This document shows positions 1-12,348 of a stretch of 64,000 nucleotides of DNA, piece by piece. Each line of letters starts with the position of its first letter. The stretch's first letter is position 1. The DNA lies in NCBI GenBank assembly GCA_963920665.1, contig OY987268.1:10976501-11040500 (forward strand). The letters run 5' to 3'. The stretch is from Straminergon stramineum (lineage: Eukaryota > Streptophyta > Bryopsida > Hypnales > Calliergonaceae). The notes beneath the pieces are model-generated. The model saw only the letters and a program-made list of their open reading frames with translations, was not told the DNA's origin and did not search any database. The position numbers were made by a program, and so were the translations under genes.

Positions 1-520
1 GAAAAAGGAAAAGGAAAAAAAATGCTTAGAAGAAGTTGGGTGGATGATAGTTTAGTACATATTAAGTTTTGTTTTTTCCCAAAAAAAATTCCCCCCTGCC
101 CCCCGTAATTATTCCCCCCTCCCCCCTGGATCCCCAAACGAAAGTGACGGATGTACTGGACTGGACTGAACTGAACTGATGATGGTGCTGTACACCTAAT
201 AACTTACCACGCAGAAGGTATTAATAAGTTCCTACTCTAGCTTGAGTCTGTGAGGCAGGACTTTAAATCCTCCACTCAAACTGGGCCCCACAGGGTAATT
301 TTGTGGGTTATCGGGGGTAAAAGTAAAAAATACCCCCTATTCTGGACCTCACCGGGCTTATTTGGGGTCTCTGATTGCAAATATGAATTCAAAATTTGCC
401 AAAAAAAAATAATGTGTAAAAAAAGAAAAAATTCCTTCCTTTTCCCCAAGGTAAATCTACCCATGCAAAGGCCCAGTTCGAATGGAGGATTTAACATCCT
501 CCGTCAATCTGTGAGAGATC

Positions 521-545
521 CTTTTCTTTTCTTTTCTTTTCTTTT
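521..545 (+). repeat. (CTTTT)5 microsatellite
   Basis: Five perfect CTTTT units in a pyrimidine-rich patch of the first GC island. Unit count is likely to vary between individuals. Confidence 0.9.
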
Positions 546-1027
546 CTGTGGATGGACGGAAGGGGCATCTCGCCCCCATCAATCAGAGTCGGGCATTTGA
601 TTTGTTAGGATCATTGTCCAGCTCTCTTACAGTAGCTTTCTCCACTTTCGACCTTACATTAAGTTAAGAATAATTATCATCAGTAAGGACCAAGGAGCCG
701 GTTTCCAAAAAGAAAAAAGAAGAAAAAGAAAAGAAGGAGTAAGTTAAATTCCAAGGGCTGGCTTTGGGGTTTGGGGTTTGGGGGCTGCCCTGCCCTCCAC
801 TTTCCGGCCAATGCTCGATCTGGATGGACCAGTTCAGTTCTGAATCAAATGAGATTTCAGAAACTGATCATATTGGGCTTCCACTTGCCGCAGATCTGCT
901 GCTGCTGCTGGGGACGGAGGACCTTAATAGGACCGGGCCCCGGGGGTTCCATAACAGATTTCGTTGCCTTTTTTCATCCAAGGGATGAGATACGTTACGT
1001 TGTTTGCCAGTGTCCGCGGGAGTGGTT

Positions 1028-1049
1028 GGGTGGGTGGGTGGGGGGAGGG
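1028..1049 (+). other. G-quadruplex motif with one-base loops
   Basis: Three GGG runs separated by single T bases are followed by a run of six G, an A and GGG. Tracts of three or more G with one-base loops are the textbook pattern for a stable parallel G-quadruplex. Folding and function are inferred only. A second G-rich tract lies at 1392-1410. Confidence 0.7.
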
Positions 1050-1074
1050 ATGGACCGGACCGGATCGGATCCCA

Positions 1075-1098
1075 GGCCCGGCCCGGCCGGGCCGGGCC
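1075..1098. repeat. Perfect 24-bp GC palindrome
   Basis: This segment is built only from GGCC/GGCCC/GGGCC blocks and equals its own reverse complement across all 24 bases. It can form a hairpin or cruciform and is dense in CpG, which is exceptional for this AT-rich window. It sits 26 bp after the G-quadruplex motif. Confidence 0.85.
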
Positions 1099-1918
1099 CT
1101 GTGAATCTGTGATCCTACCCGCAGATCTTCTTTTTCTCCTCCTCGTATCTTCTAAACTTCAGTTGTGGAATTTTCTTCTGCTCTCCCACAGGCTCCGACC
1201 TCTGGCACTGCTCATGCAAGTGCTCCCTGAGACTTACCTTCACTTATGAAGTGGACGTACCTTCCCCTCCCCCTTTCCTTTCCTTCCGGGGTAAGGTACT
1301 CCTATTCTATACAGTATCTTCTTCCTTCTTATGATAAGTTAACAACTGGAGAAACTGAAGGCTTGGCCCTGGTAAGGTAAGGTAAGGATTTGGGGGGGCC
1401 GGGGTGGGGGAGTGGCCCATATTACGTTGTGATATGGGCAACATCTGTTGCTGCTGTCCCATTGGACCAGAAGCCTGTTGGTGGAGGAGGAAAGCAGGAA
1501 AGCAGGAAAGGCAGGGGCCCTCGTTGCTGGAAAGGTAAGCTTAAAATAAGTACCTTACCTTAGAAAGGAGGAGGTGCCCATGCCATGCCATGCCATGCTA
1601 GTCTTGGGCTTGGGGAAAAGGCTGGGAGAGGGATTGGGAGGGTCATAACATTCGCAGGGCAGGCACCTGCAGATGAAAATAACATACGGTGGGCACCCCC
1701 AAATTAATGCAACACTGACCCGAAACTAGACTCTGGGTACAACATCTTCACATCTCCAAAAGCAATTATATAGCTACAGTATGTGGAAGAAACGTTTTCA
1801 TAACCAAATTTGGTTCCTTCACAACTTCTGCATACACAAGCCAAATGTTGCATTTTTTGGTGCGTTGGAACCTCCTTTCATTTGCCCACAAGAAAATAAG
1901 AAAATATGAACAATCTAA

Positions 1919-2454
1919 TACTCCCTGTGTCCCAAAATGATCTTCTTGTTGCAATCTATGATGTTGAAAATTGGTCAAATTCAATTTTCGATTGCTACCT
2001 AGGACTAGCAAAACAACTCCAAGCAATAGTTTCCCTTCCAACCATGCAATCATCAATCAAAAGACAAATGAAATGACTAAAGAGGTCAATCGAGACAAGT
2101 TCATTCTTATTTCTTGCACCTCTTTGAGTGTTGCCTAATTAAAGGCCATGAAACTTTTGGAGGTGGTATAGAAGTCCACATATGGTGTTGGGCATACACT
2201 AACTACTTACAAAATGACAACCTCACACTCAACAACTATGCGCTAGTGGTGTTCTTTGAAAATGCCCCCCAAAATTCACTTTTCAATACTCCCAAACTAC
2301 ACCTTGAAAAGGTTTCTAAAACTCAAAGTTTTTAGGACACTAAGAGTGCACTGAATCCTCCTTGTACCACTAAATGGGCTTTAAAAATGTTATTTTTAGC
2401 CATAATTTGGAACACTTTGTTTAATAAGAAGATCATTTTCGGACGGAGGGAGTA
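1919..2454. mobile_element. Stowaway-like MITE
   Basis: The left end reads TA then CTCCCTGTGTCCCAAAA and continues ATGATCTTCTT. The right end (2426-2454) is its imperfect reverse complement and finishes GGACGGAGGGAGTA. These CTCCCTCCGTCCC-type ends with TA at both borders are those of Stowaway (Tc1/mariner-derived) MITEs, common in plants. The interior of about 480 bp has no transposase. It is larger than most Stowaway copies, so an internal insertion is possible. Confidence 0.8.
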
Positions 2455-5300
2455 ATAGAATTTTTTTACACAATAGCAATTAGTGATGGTTTGGGGGTAC
2501 CCACCTTAATTAGTTGGAATTGGGAATTGGGAGGGGTGGCTTGCTTAATTTGAAGAGTTAGAGATGAATTGGAGAAAATAAATTTGTAGAGAATGTCTTT
2601 TATCCACCTTCATGATACCCTTTGAAACCAAAAAATTCCTTAGCTACTTTTCATTCTGCTACGAACAGTTATACAACTTGCAAATTTAATTGTGCCCTTG
2701 CTCTAGGTTCAATACTCTAGCCTTATATCCAAGGCTCTACAATGCAAGCTCTCCAAAATTAATGATCTCCAAATGAAGAGTGAATTTGTCTTTTCATATT
2801 GACTAACCTTGCATTGTTTGGTCTCACATGTTGCATGCAATCCAAAAGGTTTGAGCTTTGTGCACTCCTTTGCCTTTGAATCACATAGCTCTTAGCCTTA
2901 TCGTTGCCTCCTTCATCTTAGGCACCACAAGGGTGCTCTCATGTAATCAATATTCCAAAGACAGGTTACATATCCTTCTACATGACTTGTCCCAAAGTTC
3001 ATTTGGAAGAGGGTTATTGTGCATTCTCCTAGACTCAGACTAGTCAATTACATTCCACAAGTCCAAACTAAGAGATATCAAGTCAAAGCTATTTTCAAAC
3101 ATTTTTGGTATTTAGCTATTAAAAGTATGGCCATTCAAGAAAACTTAAGTGGATATTTTCTTTATTTTGAAGGTTTTGTTACACTAATCCTAAACAATCA
3201 AGTGCATACATTTATTTAAAAAAAATATACTTTAGTGTCATGTACTACACTTGAACTTGAATAGAATATTTTTGCAAACCCATTATATAGGTTGCAAACT
3301 TGTAAATATCACAAATTTCACAAGCATGTGCAATAAATAATTGTCCAACATGGCTTTATATTGATTTATAATTAGTGGCTAAAATACTATTGTATAGTAT
3401 CCATGTTTTGTTTTGCAAGGTGAAATTAATTTTGAGCCTTTACTAATGATACAAGATATTGGATACAAAATAGAAGGCCTTGCTCCAAAATATTCATTTA
3501 GGATGTTGTTATATTGTTTGATGATTGGTGTTTGGTGATTGTTGGTATTGGTAATATTGAAATGTACATATTAGTTCACATGTATTAAAATCATGAATGC
3601 AAGCCAATATTTAATGGTTTCAATTCCAATTTTTTTTTTGTCTATTAATCTACTTCATAAGTCCAATATTCTTGAAGAATAAAGTGAAAGAATTGTGTGA
3701 TGTAGATGTGAATAGCAATTAGATATATCCTTTCAAAAAAAATGCAAAAAATTAATGTTAATACATACCAATAGATTATAGCATCAAAACCTTTATAAAC
3801 TTTAAAGGACACACTACAAAACTCTAATGGATTAAGAAAACATTCAATAGATCACTACGTTTCAATGTGACTATTGAAAGTGTAACCATTAAGAACATTC
3901 CTAACTCATCCAATGGAAATTTAACTCGTCAAAATACTATCACTTTTAAAAGAGAGAAGCTTAAAAAGGAGGGAATTTCAACCAACAACTAGACAGCTTG
4001 AACAAAAAGCTTCTTCACATAAGATCCAACAATTGACTTTGAAGAATCAATAGGAATGAAATTTATGATACTTTAGTGTAGAGCACATGTTTCCTTTGCT
4101 TGTTGGCACAAATCACTATAGTAAGCAACTACAAGGCTCTCAATGTGCAAAATAAAATTATACATAATTGCTATCCAATGAACTATTAGCCAAAGTAGCC
4201 AAAATTAACAATATTTCAATTCTTGCATTATCTCCTCAATTATTGTACCAATGGTAGTGCCTTAAGAGCATCTACAATGGAACCAACTTCCAAGTTGATG
4301 ATGGCATAATGAAGGGACAACTCCATAAAACACTCCCCAATGCAATCAATATTAGTCTCTCTTTACTCTTGGGCCAATGATTCTCCTTCACAAATCTCCC
4401 AAGTTTGCAAAATATGAAGAACTCACAACAAGAAGATTCATACTTGTCATACCTTTTCAAGCATTTTTGTGTATGTCAATAAATTAAACCTTCTTTTTTT
4501 GCATGAAACGTCTTTTTTAATGTAAAATATTTTCTTTTCCTTCTTTTTATAATGCAAAAAATTCCATTTGAGATTTAGATTGCAAGCTTTGCATTTGGTC
4601 AGTTTAAAATAAAAGAAAAAAAAGTTACCATAACAAAATGAAGTCTACAACCCTCCACTTGAAAATTCCGGTACTGCCCATGTTTCCAGTCATGTTCTAA
4701 AAGATTCCGCATGTGCGGAAATAGTGCAGGTGCGCAATTACTCTTTTTCATTACCTTGTAAGTTTTTTTTAATGTCCTGTAGTATGCCAGGAGGACCCGA
4801 CCAGCAGCATATTGTAACATTATAGGAGCAAGTGCACGCACCCCGTTCCGCCAATGGAACCACCATGCATCCTGACAGCAAAATATTTGGAGGGTCCAGC
4901 GGAGTGCTTGGCCAATGCAGTGGAAAAAGTTAAACTGAAGTTACCATGCATCCTGACAGCAAAAGTCATAATTTGAGCTTCAGTGTTTTGATTTTTTTGA
5001 TTTTGAATTTTTTTTGGGAACAAATGAAATGTTTTGATTTCTGAGGAGATTAGAAATCGTGGGTAGGTAGATGTACAGGGGGAGGATAAGAAGATGTCGC
5101 ACTATTTGAATCAATGAGGAACTTGGTTGACTACTTTACCAGTGGAATGACAGACAGGATACAACTAACTCATGATCTCTAACGCTGGGCATGAATTTTA
5201 GATTCTCTTTTTTAATATAAACGCCTGTAAAACTACAGTACTGTAGCACAATTTTATTTGAAATCCAAGTTGAAGTACAATATTGTTCCTTCTACCCATG
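2455..5300. other. AT-rich intergenic, no gene seen
   Basis: No open frame longer than about 80 codons and no recognisable domain. A GAGCATCTACAATGG motif at 4266, typical of some plant MITE ends, has no matching opposite end nearby. A direct repeat lies at 4862-4964 and is listed separately. Confidence 0.5.
4862..4964 (+). repeat. 22-bp direct repeat pair
   Basis: The 22-bp unit starting ACCATGCATCCTGACAGC occurs exactly at 4862-4883 and again at 4943-4964, 81 bp apart. There is no coding context. It may mark a short duplication or a template-switch event. Confidence 0.75.
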
Positions 5301-6473
5301 ATTGCAGTGGGTCGCAGAACTAGATCACGTTACAAAGAGACTCAATTCGATCTGGTTCTTCTTTGAAACCAGCATCATACCTTACCTTGTCCAGGGTTTC
5401 ACTTCAAATCCCGAAAGACATTAGAAGAGTGACACCTGAGCTACGTAGTACGTACCCCTCTCTTGAGAGTGTCGGAGCACTCGAAGACATATTAGCTCCT
5501 CCTACTCTCGGGGGATGCAAAACTACACAAACATTGGACTTTCTGCACAAAAAACATAATCAAATCTTCAGAGTGTATGTAATGCAAGTAAAATAATATT
5601 CGGACAAAAGGAATTCTTCATGCTACTCAGTGCTGAACCTTCAACAACAGGAACCAGGGGAAGCACATCCAGGGAACACAATGCCACAACCAATCAGGCA
5701 GAATTCAATGCTAGAACCGAATTTCCATTCCCACAACAGGCCAATATTTACCACTGATGGGTACCAAGGTAAAGCACTCTCATTCTCCACTAGAGGGTCC
5801 CTGCATCCCTGAATTCAGTGACAAGCAAAGCACAGAAACGAATGACTTTCCACTTTTCCTTCACGAAAAAAAGAATACCACATCACTCACAAGCAGTGCA
5901 CTATCAATCGAATTGCCAACAGAGAGTATTCAAGAGAGCGACGGTCAGAATTACAGGAATAGAAAAATGAAAGTTTCAGATTCACATGTGCAACCCGGCA
6001 CCTGGGCTTGCACAGCCTCCATGAGACCCAAATTGGTTTTCCCCGTCGGTCAAGCATTCCAGGGGGCTGAACTTTGAAGACGAACATGATTGTCTAATTG
6101 TTCCAGACCATCTGCACGCATGGTCAAATTCAGAACACAACCATTCGCCACTAAGAGATCAAACGTCATTGCGATTTACAGCACCTCCTTCATACGCTTG
6201 CTTGTCTGCCTATGTCAATCAAAGATTCAGCCAGCGAGATCATCGTTTTGCACTACTGCCTGACACTAAATCTGCAAACACAGACAGAGAAGAGGTCGAA
6301 GGGAAAGCAGATACCTTTGTGTGCCATGGAGTCCAGCTACAACTCTGAAAGTATATAAGCTACAACCTCTTAAAGCCCATTGCTTCAGGCCTCAGAGGTA
6401 TGAAACTTCGTTCACCAAACAACGTGGGAACTCTCAGTCATTGCATTGACTGCAAGGCGCTACTATCGTAGTT
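5301..6473 (-). other. 3' flank and probable 3' UTR of the WRC gene
   Basis: Sequence composition rises to genic level from about 5300 up to the WRC stop codon. No convincing ORF is present on either strand. A donor-like CAAAG/GTATCTGC on the minus strand near 6314 could allow a 3' UTR intron, but I cannot pair it with confidence. The cleavage site is not identified. Confidence 0.35.
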
Positions 6474-9401
6474 TCACTTGATGGATTTCAAAGAGCGGGC
6501 TTTCACTAGTCTACGCCTCTGATTATGTATTAGATCGTCAATGCCATGACCCGACACCACCACCAGCTGCTGGTCCTTCGAACTCTTGCTGGAGCTTTCG
6601 TCCAGTACAGAACCCATGCTCGCTTTGCTTGGTTGGGGATCAACGTCCATGTCTATGTCGGTACCGGTACCGGCGCCCTTGCGCTTCTTTTTGGCCAGAT
6701 TCAGACGGAGCGTCCGTTTGTTCATGAGAGCTTGGTGATGTTCACAAAAGGAGAGTCCCTCCTCCGTTTCCCGGGTGCACTGCCAGCCTCGTCCGTCATA
6801 CCGCTTGCACTGTCGAGGTCCGATGGCGAGCTCGTGCTGGGAAGAAGGCGGCCGCCTCCTGCGCTTCTTCAGCTCGATTTTCTCTTCCAACTGCGACGCA
6901 TTCTTCTCGGACACATCCGATGTGGTATTTTCCTTGGAGCCATCCGAAACGGAGGCTTTTTTTGGCTTTCGTCTGCTGACGTGGAGATAGGGCACGGAGT
7001 TTCCACTGATGTCTTGCCTGGCTTGGAACGTGCCTTGGTCTTGGGAAGGCTCAGACTGGGTGGATGACTCGGCAACGACGGCGTGGGGGGTGCTGGGGTA
7101 GATGAAGTACTTGCCATCCTCGAGGTGGACAAAGTCTGGGGTGCGGAGGACTTTCGACACTTGGACACTGGATCTCTCCCCGGATTGCAAGCCCGGGAGG
7201 TCATACTCCACAAGCTTCGCAACTGCCTCCCGGGCTGTCAGCCCGCGGGTGCCGGCGCGCTCGAAAACCACAAGCAAGGACTTCATCAGCAACTCCGTGC
7301 TGCCGGAAGTGGCCTCTTCCTGCTTGTTGATGTCATTGGGCACTCGTTGTCGGTCTTCAACATGCTCCGAGTTTGCTGGTGTCTCTCTGGGAGTGTGCCG
7401 CTCTACCCAAACCACAATCAAACCAAAATGGTAAGGCCTATTAGTTTCCGCCGTGAACCTCATCCAGGGTTGCCTTTCAAACAGGCATCTAGTATGCTCA
7501 AAACGACGCCTTACAGACCCCGAATAATGAGAGATCAGATATCAGTACTTCGTCTAACAAAATGCCAAGTAGACCTCACCCTGACCTCACCACGCACACA
7601 ACATCTACCGGCTCCAAAAGCCAACTTAGAGATTCTCACTTTATCTGCACATCAGAATAGACAGTGTAATTCCCACTCTAAGCAACTGAAGTGTCAAAGA
7701 GAACTCGCATGCGAGGATGTCAACACTTCATGAAAGGCAATAAATTCTTACGCAGCACGTACTTTCAGAAACAACTGGAGAAAGCTCCACGCTACCACCG
7801 TCAAATCTGCGGCCACAACGTATTCCCACGTATTGCACCCAATAAAAAACGTAACTCCAGGCCTCCTTAATATCACATCAAGATTAAGTACAGGAGTCCA
7901 TCTTATTCAGTTGGTATGACGCAAACAAGTATCTTTTCCCCGAACATTATTTAATGCGCGCAGAGAGTCATATACGGTTTCAGATACGTGACCGATTCCA
8001 CACTACGCATGAGCAATACTGGTGTGAACCCTGGCCCACCAAAATATGACTGAAGGAACGTGTGGGGATCAGAGATCAGTACCTTCCGGAACGATGAGTG
8101 ATTTGCACCAGGGCAGATTTTGGAACACTTTCGGATTTGTTTTCGAAGACTGCTGGAACCGCCCTTGCCACCTGCTTGCCACCCCAGTAGAGAGAAAAAG
8201 ATCAGTCCTAGACTTATGCAATTCAAGCGTACTTTTGTATTCTACTAGAGCGAGTGCTCGACAGGAATCTCTCCGGACATTGATGTACAGACTAAGCTCT
8301 TAAACAATCGCACAACTGGCACAAGCACTCCAGCAAGAGACTTTCGGCGAGCGACCCTTCATTCTAATGTACAAATCTTCTGTACACCATGCACAATCAC
8401 CGTACGTCGTAGGTATCCCGAATCATGGGCGACTTGATACGGAAGTCAGGTTGGGGTCTTGCCCCACTCGAAGGGAGCTTAGCTTGAGCCCACCACAAAG
8501 GAAAAAGGAAAGTGAACAGAAAAACGAAAGAACCCCAGTAGAGCTTTGCAGGCCGTGCTACTTTCGCTTCTACTTTTATCCTACTTTAATCTACCGTATT
8601 TCAGCTTGCAAAAACATTTTTAAAAGCCCTAGAAGCACCCCCCAAATCGGCGTGCAAGTTCGTTAATCGGTTCACTCGACAGAAATGCTAAGCTAAGCCT
8701 CTTCTTCAACTCCAAGTACCCACAAAAGTCTCCAAAACAGTCACTTCGAAAGGAAACAAGCACGCTCGTGAAGCCTTTCTAAACGTTGAAACGTGAGCCT
8801 CCTACCGTTGAAGAACCATACAAGAGCCCTAACCCCACATAGGCACGCTCATTCTCTCCTTCTACGACTCACATGGTCAAATGTCGACACAAAGGAAGCA
8901 AAAGATGCCAATCATTTCCAATTTCGGTAAAGACAGACGCAAGGTAGCAAGGAAGTCAACCATCGGCAATGCAAATTTCCTCTCGAGAGTACTCCACAAG
9001 CGCAATTGCAACCTCACGCGCCACCCAAAGCGCCACCCAAATTCATGAGAATGAATCAGACCTCGAAACAAAGCAATTAGAAACAGATCAAGGCAGAGTT
9101 CGACGTTTCTGTGAACTTCAAACCGACGGCGACACCCACGGGCTCCTTTCCGACGGTGACAACTTCCACAGCTCCCTTCCGAAGCCCCAAACACGCTCGA
9201 AACATTCTCCCAAGGCCAAAAATCAGTAACTCCCAGTTCCCCAAAACCAAGCCACTCTCCAACGGCAAGCTTCGACATCAGTGGCCGTTACATAAGCACG
9301 TCGCCTACTCCCGAGAATAGCTACAAACTAGTCACAGACTTTGCAACAGAGAGTGGAAAAATCACCTCAACAGCAGGCGGAGGCCGCCTTCGAATGCGCA
9401 T
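6474..9401 (-). CDS. WRC zinc-finger protein with N-terminal winged-helix-like domain
   Basis: Predicted three-exon gene: 9401-9366, 8171-8083 and 7386-6474. The introns (8172-9365 and 7387-8082) have GT-AG ends and phases 0 and 2, giving a 345-residue protein. The start MRIRRRPPPAVE resembles the MRIRKR-type opening of plant WRC proteins. Residues about 74-141 form a helical domain ending PDFVHLEDGKYFIYP that resembles a HARE/winged-helix DNA-binding module. A basic KKRRRR patch near 217 is a likely nuclear signal. The WRC motif follows at about 232-265, with CKRYDGRGWQC and FCEHH giving C-X9-C-X10-C-X2-H. WRC domains are known in growth-regulating factors for DNA binding and nuclear targeting; no QLQ domain is visible, so this is not a classical GRF. 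The final exon is secure. The two short upstream exons are inferred from splice consensus, matching phase and coding appearance. Confidence 0.82.
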
Positions 9402-9654
9402 GGCGCCTGGCTCCCGGAACGAATCAAGGCCGCGAGCTTCTCCTGCAGTCGTCGGCAACACCTACTCGAGCTTCTGCCGCTGCTGCACTACCGCAACTCT
9501 CCCGATGCATCTCATCAAGGCACACACGCAAAGACCTCTCACCTGTTCGCACCCTGTCCCCATCCCAACCCCCTTAAACACCTTATTGCTCTTCCTCTCT
9601 CTCTACCGGTAGCCCCCTCTGTCTCTCTCACCTCCTCTCACTGAGCGTGTGTAC

Positions 9655-9672
9655 ATCTATCTATCTATCCAT
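9655..9672 (+). repeat. TCTA microsatellite
   Basis: About four ATCT/TCTA units, slightly interrupted by ATCC, in the presumed promoter or leader of the WRC gene. Confidence 0.75.
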
Positions 9673-9900
9673 CTACCCGTGCTCCCAAAAGGAAGTTACC
9701 ACTTCTACTTGCCGGCCTCACTAGCTAGAGCTCACGAGATGGGTTGCAGCCAGAGTTACCGTGGAGGTGGAGAACCCTGTGCGGGGAGTAGTGAGTGGGG
9801 GAGTCGCGAAGAATCAGAACACGATGCCCATGGCTGCCATCGCCAGCTTCACGGGAACTTCGCTAGTTCGGCTCCTGTTGCTGCTTCGGCTCCTTTTCTA

Positions 9901-9965
9901 CTTGTGCTTCTATCTGGTACTTCTATCTTGTGCTTCTATCTTGTGCTTCTATCTTGTGCTTCATT
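9901..9965 (+). repeat. 13-bp tandem repeat, five copies
   Basis: Five units of CTTGTGCTTCTAT lie head to tail; the second and last carry small changes. The open frames running through them are repeat artefacts rich in Leu and Cys. Confidence 0.85.
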
Positions 9966-10400
9966 GGCTTCTTCTTCTTCTTTCTGCTTCTGGTGCTGGT
10001 GCTGGAGATGAAGATGGTGACGGTATTGATGGTGTTGCTGGAGCGAGGCGGTGTGATTGAGCATCTAGCAAACGGGGCAGATGTTTTTGTTGCGGGGCTC
10101 AGCTTCGGTCCTCCGTCTGCCAACAGATGATCAGCAGACGGACTGTGGCTTGCGCTCGTCGAACTTTCCTCATCCGTGGGATGACTGACAGGATCTTCTC
10201 ATCCAAAAGCGCACATCCACCTTCCCCTCTTCTGGAGTTGTCGCTTCAGGCTGCCCCCATCGGAGCACCGCCTCGCATGCGCAGCTGAAAAAAGTTGGGT
10301 TGTGCACCTTTGGGCTTTGGCTCCTCGAAAAAGTAAAAGTAAAAGGCTCAAGCAAGGGAATCAATGGGATGGTTCTCTTGGTGTTTAACTTATGGGGAGC

Positions 10401-11279
10401 ACAAGCATAGTAAAGGAGATGGAGATTTGCTCAGGGGTGAGGGTTGGGAACGGCGTTGTAAGGAAAGGAGAAGAGTGTGAAAGTACCTTTACATTTTTTA
10501 GTTTTTTTCTAAGGAGTCTTAAGCACTCTTTAAACTTGTAACGACATGGCAGCCTAAAAGTGTTCGATGGATGACAAAGAATCCTTTCATGTAAGACTAA
10601 ACAAAAGTGAAAATGTTTGTCCTTGGAATTTTACATGAAAAGGGGAGGTTTGAGCCAAGCTATTTAGTGCAATTATCATCTATATTGTTTGAGTGACAAT
10701 AAGATAGATGTATAGGGACTAGACCACGACAATTTGTCTATTACTCTTTATTTTTTTGACAACCATTTCAAGTAAATAATCCGATATAGAGATATACAAA
10801 TTGATGAAGTTTGGTTCAAGGTTGATTGTTGCCTAAAGAAGCAACAACGCACATCCAAAATCCAAAGCACAAATATGCAAGGGAAAAATGACAATGTCTA
10901 GTGACAATAGGGACCTTGTGGCCAAAATTTTACATTGTTACTAGGAACCCCAAGTCCTGTGTTATCTGCAAACCCTACTCCTTGTTTGTTATACTCATAT
11001 GTTTAGTCTTGAGAGATGCCTTAATATATTTTAGAGTCTCAACATGTTTTATAGATGAATCTTTTGCCAAGCTACATAGAATTCTATTAATCCAAAAGAT
11101 AGTAGTGGTACATGTTGAAGTTATTGATGGATGACCACCATACTCCACCAATGTTACCTACAAAACTATTTCTTTGTAGACAATGACAAAAGACCATAGT
11201 AGCCACTTAGTATACAATGTTATCCATTCTCCTTTTAGCTTTGTTATTTTAGGACTCTTTTGTCTCAAAAAATATAATT
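10401..11279. other. AT-rich intergenic or decayed retroelement leader
   Basis: No gene is visible. It lies directly upstream of the gypsy relic and may contain unrecognisable gag or protease sequence. The longest frame (77 codons at 10901) matches nothing I know. Confidence 0.4.
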
Positions 11280-12036
11280 CCTAGATTGATTGGTTTAACC
11301 ATATTACTAACTTTCTTCCTATTGAATCTTCTATGTTGGAGTCCTTTGCAAAATCTAGAACAACTTGTCACCAAAAATTTCAAAAATCACTATTTATTGA
11401 AGTCTAGGTATTTATGCATATTGCAAAGAGGAGTGCCTTATTTGCAACCTACACAATTCCAATGGTTGGTGGAACTACCAACGTGACTTTACTTCTAGAG
11501 TACAAATATTATCAAGATGTCTTTGAAAATAAGAACATGGATATGTCACCTCAACATCAACTATATGATTTCTCTTTTGATCTTGCAAAAGGTGTACAAC
11601 CACCTTTTGGGCCCATCTACAACCTATTATGAGACAAGCTTGTTACATTGAAGCCTTGAAGGGGTATATTGATGAAAATTTGGCTAAAAGCTTCATTTGA
11701 CAATCAAAGTCTCTAGCTGGTGCTCCTATTATTTTTTTGAAGAAATAAGATGAATCCTTACGAATGTATATTGACTTTCGAGGCCTCAACAAAGTGATAG
11801 TGAAAATTCGATAACTATTACCACTAATCATTGGACTTCTTGACCAACTTGATCAAGCAAAGATTTATACTAGAATTGATCTAGGAGGAGCATACAATCT
11901 AATGAGAATCAAAGAAGCACTAGAAGAAAATGAAGGGTTTTGTGACTACACTGTGCAATTGGTTTTGAGTTGCATAGGACACTTGTGATAATTTGGAGAC
12001 CTATAGTTGCAATGTAGTTGTAGTGGACATCCTAAA

Positions 12037-12348
12037 ACATTAGATGAGATTTGGACGAAATAGAAGACTACAAGTTCTCGGCAGTTCCCGGCAATGGGAA
12101 ACTTGCTGAACTATGCCACTACATTAGTGATGATGTGGTCGGGCATTGGTCACGTCATAATTTTTTTTGGAAATTTTTTTTGGAATTTTTTTGGAAATTT
12201 CAGGATAAAAAAAACTTTTTATTTTTGGAATTTTTTTTAAAATTATTTATTACGGCTAATAGTGGTCAGCCATGCCCTCACTATTGCCAGAATAACATGG
12301 GAAACAAGCTTGAAACGGCCCATTATTTTTCCAAATCTCATCTAATGT
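12037..12348. mobile_element. MITE with CATTAGATGAGATTTGG ends
   Basis: The inverted ends ACATTAGATGAGATTTGG (12037-12054) and its perfect complement (12331-12348) enclose about 276 bp. It is nested in the CACTA element. A second copy with the same ends lies at 58170-58460. No target duplication is obvious, so the superfamily is unassigned. Confidence 0.8.

Larger units (their letters stand above)
1..1750. other. GC-richer island, no convincing gene
   Basis: This stretch is clearly less AT-rich than its surroundings. It is full of short tandem motifs: CTGAA/CTGGA runs near 158-180, a CTTTT array, GGTAA repeats near 1370-1388, GGAAAGCA repeats near 1492-1513 and CATGC repeats near 1577-1597. 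The open frames here (up to about 116 codons) are low-complexity, overlap one another in several frames and match no domain I recognise. Similar vocabulary recurs in islands at 28350-29210 and 40740-41450. It could be a promoter or leader of a gene off the window, a non-coding transcript or a gene relic. Confidence 0.5.
9402..10400 (-). promoter_or_regulatory. 5' leader and promoter region of the WRC gene
   Basis: This lies immediately upstream of the proposed start codon. It keeps genic base composition up to about 10400 and then turns AT-rich. The gene strand is GA-rich between about 9590 and 9645, resembling GAGA-type or pyrimidine-patch core promoters, and no TATA box is obvious. It also holds a TCTA microsatellite (9655-9672) and a 13-bp tandem array (9901-9965). 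The transcription start is not located. Confidence 0.4.

Noticed and set aside
4266..4280. GAGCATCTACAATGG, a common plant MITE terminus
   Set aside because: No inverted partner was found nearby.
6546..7733. Long plus-strand open frames (173 and 216 codons)
   Set aside because: They are antisense shadows of the large WRC exon. The minus frame has the conserved Cys/His motif; the plus frames have none.
8877..9278. 133-codon minus-strand frame
   Set aside because: It lies within the first WRC intron, is rich in Leu/Arg/Trp from composition, lacks a domain, and is not needed to connect the phase-matched exons.
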